Source of the DNA: an uncultured Flavihumibacter sp.
GTDB lineage: Bacteria; Bacteroidota; Bacteroidia; Chitinophagales; Chitinophagaceae
NCBI GenBank assembly: GCA_946481605.1
Contig: CAMLPA010000075.1
Coordinates: 1-11,084 of the forward strand
DNA: 11,084 nucleotides
Direction of reading: 5' to 3'
Part shown: positions 1 to 6,098 of the stretch, in pieces
Layout of the letters: every line of letters starts with the position of its first letter
How positions within the stretch are numbered: position 1 is the first letter of the stretch
Program-made: the position numbers and the translations under genes
The notes under the pieces: generated by a model
The model's input: the letters and a program-made list of their open reading frames with translations, nothing else
What the model was told of the DNA's origin: nothing
Databases searched by the model: none

Positions 1-401
1 AGGTCTTTCACGAGCACCTGCGTGGCCGTTTCGAACAATGCAGGCCTTATAGAAAGGTCTCTTTCCTTCAGATTTTTATGCCGCCAGTTATTGGATACAA
101 TGTTCTTGTAATCGTGCACAACATTTCCAAAAGAATATCCATCCGTAAACTCATTCCAGGTAAGCATACCTGCCAGTACAATAAATCCGGGAATAATGAG
201 TGGCTTAAATAACCAGGAGATCAGCCTGATAATCAAAGCAGAGATCAGGACGGACAATACCAGGTCTGCATTCCACTTCCCGATCATTACCGGCGGAATG
301 TACCGGTTAATAACGGGGGCCAGGGGAATGATCGTAAGTACGGCAACGACATGAATAAAAATATCGCGGACGACCGGGTATTTTTCTTTGGGTTGATCCA
401 T
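1..401 (-). CDS. N-terminal part of a membrane protein, possibly transglutaminase-like (runs off the left edge)
   Basis: The reverse strand is open from an ATG at 401 down to position 1, giving 133 residues without a stop, so the gene continues beyond the window. The protein starts with a short charged stretch (MDQPKEKYPV). Three hydrophobic segments follow at about residues 13-33, 46-64 and 67-81, then a soluble part rich in Asp, Asn and Lys. It is therefore an integral membrane protein with its N-terminal anchor region visible here. From memory, this plan (three N-terminal helices, then an HDYKN-type segment) resembles Bacteroidota proteins annotated as transglutaminase domain-containing, but no catalytic Cys/His/Asp region is in view and the functional guess is weak. 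It lies 46 bp downstream of the 88-residue gene on the same strand, so the two may be co-transcribed. No strong ribosome binding site is visible. Confidence 0.6.
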   Translation of the reverse strand, partial: MDQPKEKYPVVRDIFIHVVAVLTIIPLAPVINRYIPPVMIGKWNADLVLSVLISALIIRLISWLFKPLIIPGFIVLAGMLTWNEFTDGYSFGNVVHDYKNIVSNNWRHKNLKERDLSIRPALFETATQVLVKD

Positions 402-447
402 TAACTCATTTACGGAAAAAATTGTACCAAAAAACGCAAACGGATTG

Positions 448-714
448 TTATTCTTCCTCACCCGTATTGAACGCATCCTCACTGTTCACATAAAGTGATT
501 CCCAGGCCTTCACGCTCTTTTCATCCAACAATTCTATAATGTCGAATATGGTGTCCGACTTACGTTTCCAGGAAGAACTTTCCGTGTCTCCATGGTAAGT
601 AATAAACATACAATGATCCGTTTTCAGATTTACCTGAATCATACTCACTACCGCATCCTGTTTCTCCTGTATCAGGTAGTAACAGCCTTTTTCCAAAAGT
701 TCAAAATTGTACAT
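448..714 (-). CDS. Small acidic hypothetical protein, 88 aa
   Basis: A complete 88-residue reading frame from ATG (714) to TAA (448-450). I do not recognise a named family. The sequence looks like a genuine small cytosolic protein: it has no signal peptide or membrane segment and mixes hydrophobic and charged residues evenly. The first half alternates in a way that suggests beta strands (MYNFELLEKGCYYLIQ, then VVSMIQVNL and MFITYHGD). A probable helix follows (IFDIIELLDEKSVKAWESLY), and the acidic tail ends GEEE. It is divergent from parE and may share a leftward transcript with the partial membrane-protein gene 46 bp downstream. Upstream there is a plausible Bacteroidota-type promoter box and a leader that can fold. 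The divergent position next to parE may be conserved in relatives, but that was not checked. Function is unknown. Confidence 0.72.
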   Translation of the reverse strand: MYNFELLEKGCYYLIQEKQDAVVSMIQVNLKTDHCMFITYHGDTESSSWKRKSDTIFDIIELLDEKSVKAWESLYVNSEDAFNTGEEE

Positions 715-719
715 ACACC

Positions 720-773
720 GCTTATTTAGCTGTTTAGAAAATATTCTCCTAAGAATAAAATGGGTTAATAAGC
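720..773 (-). promoter_or_regulatory. Foldable 5' leader of the 88-aa gene
   Basis: On the reverse strand the leader contains two nested inverted repeats. The outer one pairs GCTTATT (773-767) with AATAAGC (726-720). The inner one pairs TATTCT (757-752) with AGAATA (747-742) around a four-base loop. The outer 3' arm ends only five bases before the start codon, and the 5' arm begins close to the transcription start inferred from the box at 785-792. The pairing is visible in the sequence; a regulatory role such as masking the start is inference. Confidence 0.3.
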
Positions 774-784
774 TGCACTTCGAG

Positions 785-792
785 CGAAAGTA
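785..792 (-). promoter_or_regulatory. Candidate -7 box of the leftward promoter
   Basis: On the reverse strand positions 792-785 read TACTTTCG, which fits the Bacteroidota primary sigma-factor -7 consensus TAnnTTTG in seven of eight positions. It would place the start of transcription near 780, about 65 bases before the ATG at 714. No convincing TTG-type -33 element lies at the usual distance, so the call is tentative. Confidence 0.35.
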
Positions 793-861
793 AACCGCTG
801 TGCCTGGTGGGTTGGTAAGGCCTCAAAATTAGCCAATTTTTTTATGCGGCAAAATACAGGT

Positions 862-878
862 TTGGAAGATTTTAACGG
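862..878 (+). repeat. Direct repeat copy 1, 17 bp
   Basis: TTGGAAGATTTTAACGG occurs here and again, identically, at 965-981. The two copies start 103 bases apart in the parE upstream region. They flank an inverted repeat. The repeat could be a pair of binding sites for a regulator or a relic of duplication; the sequence alone does not decide. Confidence 0.7.
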
Positions 879-886
879 AGCAGTTG

Positions 887-961
887 TAAATTAAGCTGAT
901 GAAAACCATCGTAATTAATTTAAAATCAGCTAAATATTAAACTTTGCATCAGTTTAATTTT
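887..961. repeat. Imperfect inverted repeat between the direct repeats
   Basis: TAAATTAAGCTGATG (887-901) is matched at 947-961 by its reverse complement at 13 of 15 positions. In RNA one of the two mismatches (895 against 953) would be a G-U pair and the other is terminal, giving a stem of about 14 pairs around a loop of 45 bases. A further copy of the core, ATCAGCT at 925-931, is the exact reverse complement of AGCTGAT at 894-900, so two alternative stems are possible. There is no T-run after the second arm, so it does not look like a simple terminator. Confidence 0.55.
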
Positions 962-964
962 ACA

Positions 965-981
965 TTGGAAGATTTTAACGG
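965..981 (+). repeat. Direct repeat copy 2, 17 bp
   Basis: This is the second identical copy of the 17-base word at 862-878. It lies about 70 bases upstream of the candidate parE -7 box, at a distance where an activator or repressor site would be plausible. Confidence 0.7.
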
Positions 982-1052
982 GGTGCTATTTATAGTGAAA
1001 ACACTGATACATTTCCGTTAAAAAACCTATGCACGACTGCTAAAAATGTTAG

Positions 1053-1060
1053 TATCTTCG
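1053..1060 (+). promoter_or_regulatory. Candidate -7 box of the parE promoter
   Basis: TATCTTCG fits the Bacteroidota -7 consensus TAnnTTTG with one change. Transcription would start near 1065, leaving a leader of roughly 85 bases before the parE ATG at 1152. No clear TTG at the expected -33 distance is visible. If correct, this promoter would serve the whole rightward gene run, as no equally good box is evident between the genes. Confidence 0.4.
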
Positions 1061-1151
1061 TTGCCATTTGCTGGAAGTATTGCATAATTTTTCCTGTAAA
1101 TGCTTAATAATTACGAATTTGTAGCGCATTCAAAAAAAGGTGAACCAGTAT

Positions 1152-3041
1152 ATGGCAGAAAAAAACACATCGAATTACACGGAAGATTCCATTAAAAGTC
1201 TGGACTGGCGCGAACACATTCGTTTGCGACCTGGGATGTATATCGGAAAACTGGGAGATGGTTCCAGTCCTGACGATGGTATTTATGTACTCGTAAAAGA
1301 GGTGATTGATAACTGTATCGATGAACACATGATGGGATTTGGAAAGCAGGTGGAAATCACGATTGAAAATAAGACTGTTACCATACGCGATTATGGAAGA
1401 GGAATTCCGCTGGGAAAACTGGTGGATGTGGTGAGTAAAATCAATACCGGCGCGAAATACGATAGTAAAGCATTCCAGAAAAGTGTTGGACTGAACGGTG
1501 TGGGTACCAAAGCGGTAAATGCACTCAGCAATTACTTTATGGTACAGAGTTTCAGGGATGGCAAAACAAGGGTGGCGGAATTCGAGAAAGGGGTACTTAT
1601 AAAAGAACATAAAGAGACTGCCACGAAAGAAGAAAATGGCACATTGGTCAGCTTTGTTCCTGACGATACGATTTTCAGGCATTTTCATTTTATTCATGAA
1701 TACCTGGACAAACAAATATGGAACTATTGCTTTCTGAATGCGGGACTTGTCCTGAGTTTCAACGGTAAAAAATACGTGAGCCGGAACGGCCTGCTGGATT
1801 TGCTTACAAGGAACACCAACCCGGACGAACTGCGGTACCCGATCATTCACCTGAAAGGAGAGGACATCGAAGTGGCCATTACCCATAACAATGATTACGG
1901 GGAAGATATTTATTCCTTTGTGAACGGCCAGTTTACTACCCAGGGCGGTACACACCAACAGGCGTTCAGAGAATCGTTCGTGAAAACGGTGCGCGAGTTC
2001 TTTAAAAAAGATTACGAACCCTCGGATATCAGGGGAAGCATCTGTGCGGCAGTGGCGGTTCGGGTGCAGGAGCCGGTTTTTGAGTCACAGACCAAAACAA
2101 AACTGGGTTCACTGAATGTAGCTGAAGGCGGGCAAAGCATGAAGAACTTTATTGGAGAGTTCCTCGCCAAACACCTGGATGATTACCTGCACAAGAATCC
2201 CACCGTAGCGGAAGCGTTGAAAAAGAGGATCGAACAAAGCGAGCGCGAAAGAAAGGAACTTAGCGGTATACGCAAGCTGGCAAATGAAAGGGCCAAAAAA
2301 GCGAACCTCCACAATAAAAAATTACGGGATTGCAGGTACCACCTGAATGATGAAGCCCCCGCAAAAAATAAAGAAGAATTTGAACAAAAGAAACTGGAGA
2401 GTACCATCTTTATTACGGAAGGGGATTCCGCGAGCGGCTCCATTACAAAGGCAAGAAACGTAGAACTACAGGCCGTTTTCAGTTTGCGCGGAAAGCCATT
2501 GAACTGTTTCGGACTCACCAAGAAAGTAGTATATGAGAACGAGGAATTCAACCTTCTTCAACACGCCCTGAACATCGAAGCTGGCATAGACGAATTGCGG
2601 TACAATAATATTGTAATCGCTACCGATGCTGATGTGGATGGGATGCATATCCGGTTACTGCTGATGACCTTCTTCCTGCAATTTTTCCCGGATCTTGTTA
2701 AAAACGGACACGTTTACATCCTGGAAACGCCTTTGTTCAGGGTCAGGAACAAACAGGAAACCATCTATTGTTATGATGAAAGCGAGAAACAGGCTGCTGT
2801 AAAGAAACTCGGTGGCAAACCTGAGATCACGCGGTTCAAAGGTTTGGGTGAAATCTCTCCCGATGAGTTCGGAAGATTTATAGGTGAAGATATCCGTCTT
2901 CAACCAGTGATGGTTATGCCGGAGACGCATATCACACAACTCCTTGAATACTTTATGGGGAAAAATACCCCGCAACGGCAGGAGTTTATTATAGACAACC
3001 TGAAAGTAGAATTGGATATCGTGAACGAAAACCTGAATTAA
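1152..3041 (+). CDS. parE: DNA topoisomerase IV subunit B
   Basis: This is the ATPase and TOPRIM subunit of a type IIA topoisomerase, 629 residues from the chosen ATG. The N-terminal GHKL ATPase has the catalytic Glu and Mg-binding Asn in [10 protein letters not shown] (E50, N54), the DYGRGIP motif at 80-86 and the ATP-lid motif GLNGVGTK at 113-120. The transducer has the ATP-sensing QTK loop at 313-315. The TOPRIM domain carries EGDSA (423-427), SLRGKPLN (444-451), the acidic DADVDG triad (492-497) and RFKGLGE (561-567). Length fits ParE/GyrB proteins that lack the proteobacterial insert. Pairing with a ParC-type subunit in the same gene run favours topoisomerase IV over gyrase. The ATG at 1152 follows AAGG at 1137-1140; a GTG at 1140 would add four residues and is less likely. 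DUF1835 follows after 9 bp. Confidence 0.93.
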   Translation: MAEKNTSNYTEDSIKSLDWREHIRLRPGMYIGKLGDGSSPDDGIYVLVKEVIDNCIDEHMMGFGKQVEITIENKTVTIRDYGRGIPLGKLVDVVSKINTGAKYDSKAFQKSVGLNGVGTKAVNALSNYFMVQSFRDGKTRVAEFEKGVLIKEHKETATKEENGTLVSFVPDDTIFRHFHFIHEYLDKQIWNYCFLNAGLVLSFNGKKYVSRNGLLDLLTRNTNPDELRYPIIHLKGEDIEVAITHNNDYGEDIYSFVNGQFTTQGGTHQQAFRESFVKTVREFFKKDYEPSDIRGSICAAVAVRVQEPVFESQTKTKLGSLNVAEGGQSMKNFIGEFLAKHLDDYLHKNPTVAEALKKRIEQSERERKELSGIRKLANERAKKANLHNKKLRDCRYHLNDEAPAKNKEEFEQKKLESTIFITEGDSASGSITKARNVELQAVFSLRGKPLNCFGLTKKVVYENEEFNLLQHALNIEAGIDELRYNNIVIATDADVDGMHIRLLLMTFFLQFFPDLVKNGHVYILETPLFRVRNKQETIYCYDESEKQAAVKKLGGKPEITRFKGLGEISPDEFGRFIGEDIRLQPVMVMPETHITQLLEYFMGKNTPQRQEFIIDNLKVELDIVNENLN

Positions 3042-3050
3042 GCGATTGAA

Positions 3051-3902
3051 ATGATTCATATAGTTTTTAATGAGGCAGATGTAGCCATCCTGGAAAAAGC
3101 GATTGAGACCAATGAGGACCTCGAAGGGAAAGTGGTTCAAATAAAAGACGATTATGCAGTTGGGCCCTTACTGAATGGGTATCTTGGAGAAGGTCGCGCG
3201 CTGCGCAATGAATGGTGGAAAACATTACTGACCGGTACTGAATATGAGGGAAAAACGGAATCTGGGGAAGTCGATGACTTTAAAACCGTGGCCGAATTGT
3301 CCGGTACCATGAGCCGGGACGAAAACGAAAAGATCTGGATATGGATGGCCCAGAACCAGCATGATGTATGCGGGTACTACTGGTTGCTTCATTTTCTGAA
3401 ACAATTCCAGGGACGGGTATTCGTATTGTACCTGAATAACCTTCCATTTATCAATGAAAAGGGAGGCATATTTTATCCTTCATGGATCAGTGAAATTCCC
3501 GTTTCGGAATTCAGGAAAGCGAAAAAACTCGCCCGGGTGATCACCCCAAGCGAATTGGAAGTTGATCCTGATGAATGGAAAAAACTTTCAGAAGAAAATG
3601 GGTTGGTGCGCATACTGGAAGGCGGCAAAAAAATCGTGACCAAAGAAGCGGATTTTTACGACAAAGACATTCTTTCGAACTGCACCTCTGATTGGCAAAA
3701 AGCGCAACGGGTGATCAACAATACCCTGAACAGGATGAAAATCAAAACCGGGGACGTTTTCCTCGGATGGCGGTTGAAAGAACTTGCCGGCAACGGAAAA
3801 CTTGAGGTGAATGGGGATATGAACAGGCCCTGGAAGGAATTCGAGGTGAAACTTCCGGGAAGCGGCGGCGGTAATGTAAGTGAGCAGGAGGCGGGGGGAT
3901 AA
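3051..3902 (+). CDS. DUF1835/DUF3658 domain protein
   Basis: A 283-residue protein with the two-domain plan of the DUF1835 family. The N-terminal part (about 1-155) begins with the family-like strand MIHIVFNEAD and contains DDYAVGPL at 33-40, a hallmark of DUF1835. The C-terminal part (about 183-268) matches DUF3658, with WQKAQRVINNTLNR (215-228), then DVFLGWRLKEL (235-245) and FEVKLPG (264-270). There is no signal peptide or membrane segment, so it is probably cytosolic. The biochemical function of the family is unknown. The usual G[DE]S after the first strand is replaced by NEAD, so this copy may differ from the family norm; that is a judgement from memory. The end of the protein is a Gly/Ser-rich tail encoded by G-rich DNA. 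It starts 9 bp after parE, so the two are almost certainly co-transcribed. The family assignment is firm, the role is not. Confidence 0.87.
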   Translation: MIHIVFNEADVAILEKAIETNEDLEGKVVQIKDDYAVGPLLNGYLGEGRALRNEWWKTLLTGTEYEGKTESGEVDDFKTVAELSGTMSRDENEKIWIWMAQNQHDVCGYYWLLHFLKQFQGRVFVLYLNNLPFINEKGGIFYPSWISEIPVSEFRKAKKLARVITPSELEVDPDEWKKLSEENGLVRILEGGKKIVTKEADFYDKDILSNCTSDWQKAQRVINNTLNRMKIKTGDVFLGWRLKELAGNGKLEVNGDMNRPWKEFEVKLPGSGGGNVSEQEAGG

Positions 3903-3953
3903 ATTCAATTTTCACAATTGTAACCAGACGTTATAAACCAAGCCACAATCAGA

Positions 3954-4343
3954 ATGAAACTGCTGGGCATCCACCACATCGCTATACTGACGGACGATTA
4001 CGAAACAAGTAAAAAGTTTTACACGGAACTGCTTGGCTTTAAGGTGGTGGCAGAAACTTACAGGGAAACCAGAGATTCCTGGAAACTGGACCTGGCTTTG
4101 GATGACCGGTACATGATTGAACTTTTTTCTTTTCCGAATTTCCGGGAAAGAGCTTCATTCCCGGAAGCGAAGGGGTTGCGTCATCTGGCGTTTTCCGTGG
4201 AAGATGTGGCGGAAGCAAGGTCTTTTCTGCTGGCAAATGGCGTAGAAAAAGTGGAAGAAATTAGAGTGGATGAATTGACAGGTAAGAAGTTCCTGTTCTT
4301 TTATGACCCAAATGGTCAACCACTGGAATTATACGAAACCTGA
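3954..4343 (+). CDS. VOC-family metalloprotein, YaeR/GloA2-like
   Basis: A 129-residue single-domain protein of the vicinal oxygen chelate superfamily, which includes glyoxalase I. It opens with MKLLGIHHIAI and shows two beta-alpha-beta-beta-beta modules. The four expected metal ligands are present in order: H8, E56 (in MIELFSF), H77 (in LRHLAFSV) and E125 (in PLELYE). The sequence is closest in my recollection to the YaeR / SMU.1112c subgroup, whose substrate is not established, rather than to classical lactoylglutathione lyase. It has no signal peptide, so it should be cytosolic. It starts 51 bp after the DUF1835 gene and ends 7 bp before the adenylation gene, so it may be the first gene of the acylation module or simply a passenger. 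A role in detoxifying a dicarbonyl is possible but not shown. Confidence 0.88.
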   Translation: MKLLGIHHIAILTDDYETSKKFYTELLGFKVVAETYRETRDSWKLDLALDDRYMIELFSFPNFRERASFPEAKGLRHLAFSVEDVAEARSFLLANGVEKVEEIRVDELTGKKFLFFYDPNGQPLELYET

Positions 4344-4350
4344 CACCAAG

Positions 4351-5838
4351 ATGGAGAAAGAAGTGTATGCGCGTAAGGGCTGGCTGGACCGTTATTTAGG
4401 TTGGGTGAAAACGCGACCTGATGCTGTGGCTTTCCAAACCTATGATGCAGCTATTTCTTATGCGGCTTTCCATGAGCGGGTACTGCTTTATGCCAGGGAA
4501 TTCATGAAGCTGGAAATGGAAAGTATTGCTGTGTTGGCAACCGGTTCGGTGGAGATGAACGCATGTATACTGGCATCCTTCTTATTGGAGAAAACAATTG
4601 TTCCAATACATCCTGAATGGCCGTTAACCAGGCAGGTATTTGCGTTGGATGAAAGCAGGGCAGGTGTGGTTGTTTCCCCTGATAATATGCCACTGGCTGA
4701 AGCACTGACAGCTCCAAATCGGAAAGTTGTTTTCCCGAAAGATTTTGAGGGCATAGGCGGTTCTGTTGATCTTCCGTCTTTTGATGCGGCTTCAAGTGAG
4801 AAGCCCGCATACATCCTCTTTACCTCAGGAAGTACCGGCAAGCCCAAAGGAGTTCCGGTGCCATTTCGGTGTTTGCATGCTTTTAAGGAATATTATCTGA
4901 ATGACCCGCGGTATGGGTTTTCTTCGGCAGACAGGTTCCTTCAGGTGTATGACGCAACATTTGATGTGTTCTACTTCCCTTTCTTAATCGCGCTGGAAAC
5001 AGGTGGAACATGTTGTCTCCTGCCGCCGAAAAAACAAATCAGGTCGTTGCTGATCCTGGAAGCTTTGCTTTTCTACAATACTACGGTGCTGAGCATGGTA
5101 CCTACTGTGCTTCAGATAGTAAAGGGACTTATTAAGGGAATGTCTTTCCCGGCACTGAGGCTGAGTTTTTTTTCCGGAGATATTTTGTACCGGCACCTGG
5201 CCGAAACATGGGAAAATGCCTGCCACAACGCGGTCATTTATAACTGTTACGGTCCTACTGAAACAACAATCGTGTGTACCGCATTTTGTTGGAACGAAGA
5301 AAAAAACAGTACAACGCATCCGGTCGTTCCAATGGGGTTTCCTTTTCCTGGTACTACTGTTGCGGTGATCAATGATGGTACACTGTGCGAAACCGGTGAA
5401 ACCGGAGAATTATTTTTAAAGGGCGCGCAGGTCTTTAATGGGTATCTGGGCAATGGCGAAAATTGTTTACAGGATGGCTGGTTTCCTTCGGGCGATCTGG
5501 TGCACCAGGATGAGCGGGGATGCCTGCACTTTCATGGAAGAAAAGATTTCCAGGTAAAGATTGGCGGCTACCGCATAGAGATGGAGGAGGTTGCCATTAA
5601 AGTAAGTCATGTATTGCAAAAAGAAGTGGTGGTAATCGCACACAGAGACCAGGAGGGCAACAACACATTAGTCGCTTTTGTAAAAGGCGCCGCTCCGGTA
5701 GATACTGCCTCGTTGAGTAGCCAACTGAAGGAATTACTCCCCGCTTACATGATCCCGGGAAAATACAGGAGCATTGAAGAATGGCCTTACAACAACAATG
5801 GAAAAATTGACCGCCAGCAACTAATCGCATTATTATGA
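4351..5838 (+). CDS. Stand-alone amino-acid adenylation enzyme, DltA-like
   Basis: A 495-residue member of the ANL superfamily, about the size of DltA. It should activate an amino acid with ATP and transfer it to the carrier protein encoded next. Core motifs are in order: A3 P-loop LFTSGSTGKPKGV (156-168), A4 region with YDAT (D201), A5 YNCYGPTE (297-304), A6 GELFLKGAQVFNGYLG (352-367), A7 SGD (380-382), A8 GRKDFQVKIGGYRIE (396-410) and A10 NGKID with the catalytic Lys (K485). D201 aligns with the Asp that binds the alpha-amino group in GrsA and DltA, so an alpha-amino acid is the likely substrate; which one cannot be read reliably. There is no condensation or thioesterase domain. The ATG at 4351 lies 7 bp after the VOC stop; an upstream in-frame ATG at 4303 would overlap the VOC gene. 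The stop overlaps the ACP start as ATGA. Confidence 0.88.
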   Translation: MEKEVYARKGWLDRYLGWVKTRPDAVAFQTYDAAISYAAFHERVLLYAREFMKLEMESIAVLATGSVEMNACILASFLLEKTIVPIHPEWPLTRQVFALDESRAGVVVSPDNMPLAEALTAPNRKVVFPKDFEGIGGSVDLPSFDAASSEKPAYILFTSGSTGKPKGVPVPFRCLHAFKEYYLNDPRYGFSSADRFLQVYDATFDVFYFPFLIALETGGTCCLLPPKKQIRSLLILEALLFYNTTVLSMVPTVLQIVKGLIKGMSFPALRLSFFSGDILYRHLAETWENACHNAVIYNCYGPTETTIVCTAFCWNEEKNSTTHPVVPMGFPFPGTTVAVINDGTLCETGETGELFLKGAQVFNGYLGNGENCLQDGWFPSGDLVHQDERGCLHFHGRKDFQVKIGGYRIEMEEVAIKVSHVLQKEVVVIAHRDQEGNNTLVAFVKGAAPVDTASLSSQLKELLPAYMIPGKYRSIEEWPYNNNGKIDRQQLIALL

Positions 5839-6098
5839 ACTTAAAATCAAAAGAGGAAATTTTAGCTGAAGTAAGTGGCGTGCTGAGAAAATTACTGGAT
5901 CAGCCCGAACTTATTGTGACTTCCGAAACAAGCGCGGACCAGGTGGAAGGTTGGGATTCACTCACACACATGTCCATCATCAGCGAAGTGGAGGCTGTTT
6001 TTAATATTGAATTCAGGTTCAATGAAATTATGCAGATGGAAAAATTAGGAGACATGGTAGATATTATCGCTGAAAAAATTGCCGGGAATGCCGTTTAA
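5835..6098 (+). CDS. Acyl/aminoacyl carrier protein, DltC-like
   Basis: An 87-residue acidic helical carrier protein. The phosphopantetheine attachment site is S42 in EGWDSLTHMSII, the typical DSL motif at the start of helix 2. Helix 1 is about residues 5-22 and helix 4 about 70-84. The start overlaps the stop of the adenylation gene by four bases (ATGA), a classic arrangement for translational coupling. Its own end overlaps the start of the MBOAT gene. It most likely receives an aminoacyl group as a thioester from the preceding enzyme and presents it to the membrane acyltransferase, as DltC does between DltA and DltB. It differs from housekeeping fatty-acid ACP in context and in lacking the usual DSLDTVE-type sequence. 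Confidence 0.9.
   Translation: MNLKSKEEILAEVSGVLRKLLDQPELIVTSETSADQVEGWDSLTHMSIISEVEAVFNIEFRFNEIMQMEKLGDMVDIIAEKIAGNAV

Larger units (their letters stand above)
715..1151. other. Divergent intergenic region upstream of parE
   Basis: This stretch of about 437 bases separates the leftward 88-aa gene from parE. It is AT-rich and contains no convincing gene. It holds candidate promoter boxes for each direction (785-792 leftward, 1053-1060 rightward), a leftward leader with nested inverted repeats (720-773), two copies of a 17-bp direct repeat (862-878, 965-981), and a 15-bp imperfect inverted repeat between those copies (887-901 with 947-961). A 13-codon frame at 899-940 was considered and not called. 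Confidence 0.7.

Noticed and set aside
899..940. 13-residue frame MKTIVINLKSAKY in the intergenic region
   Set aside because: It is too short to judge, has no ribosome binding site at a suitable distance and lies within the inverted repeat. It could be chance.
1140..1151. GTG start of parE four codons before the ATG at 1152
   Set aside because: The ATG at 1152 has an AAGG about 11 bases upstream that would include the GTG itself, and MAEKN is a more usual beginning.
1104..1958. Long open frame of 284 codons on the reverse strand
   Set aside because: It lies antisense to parE, whose ATPase motifs are unambiguous. Its translation is rich in Phe, His and Ile without any recognisable domain, as expected for an antisense shadow.
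3906..3920. CAATT / AATTG inverted repeat in the gap before the VOC gene
   Set aside because: Five-base arms in AT-rich DNA are common by chance, and there is no T-run for a terminator or promoter box nearby.
4303..4350. Earlier ATG for the adenylation gene
   Set aside because: It would overlap the conserved end of the VOC protein, including its last metal ligand region, and the added residues (MTQMVNHWNYTK) show no family similarity.
6079..6087. TTG start of the MBOAT gene
   Set aside because: An ATG follows three codons later at 6088 and already overlaps the ACP gene by 11 bp.
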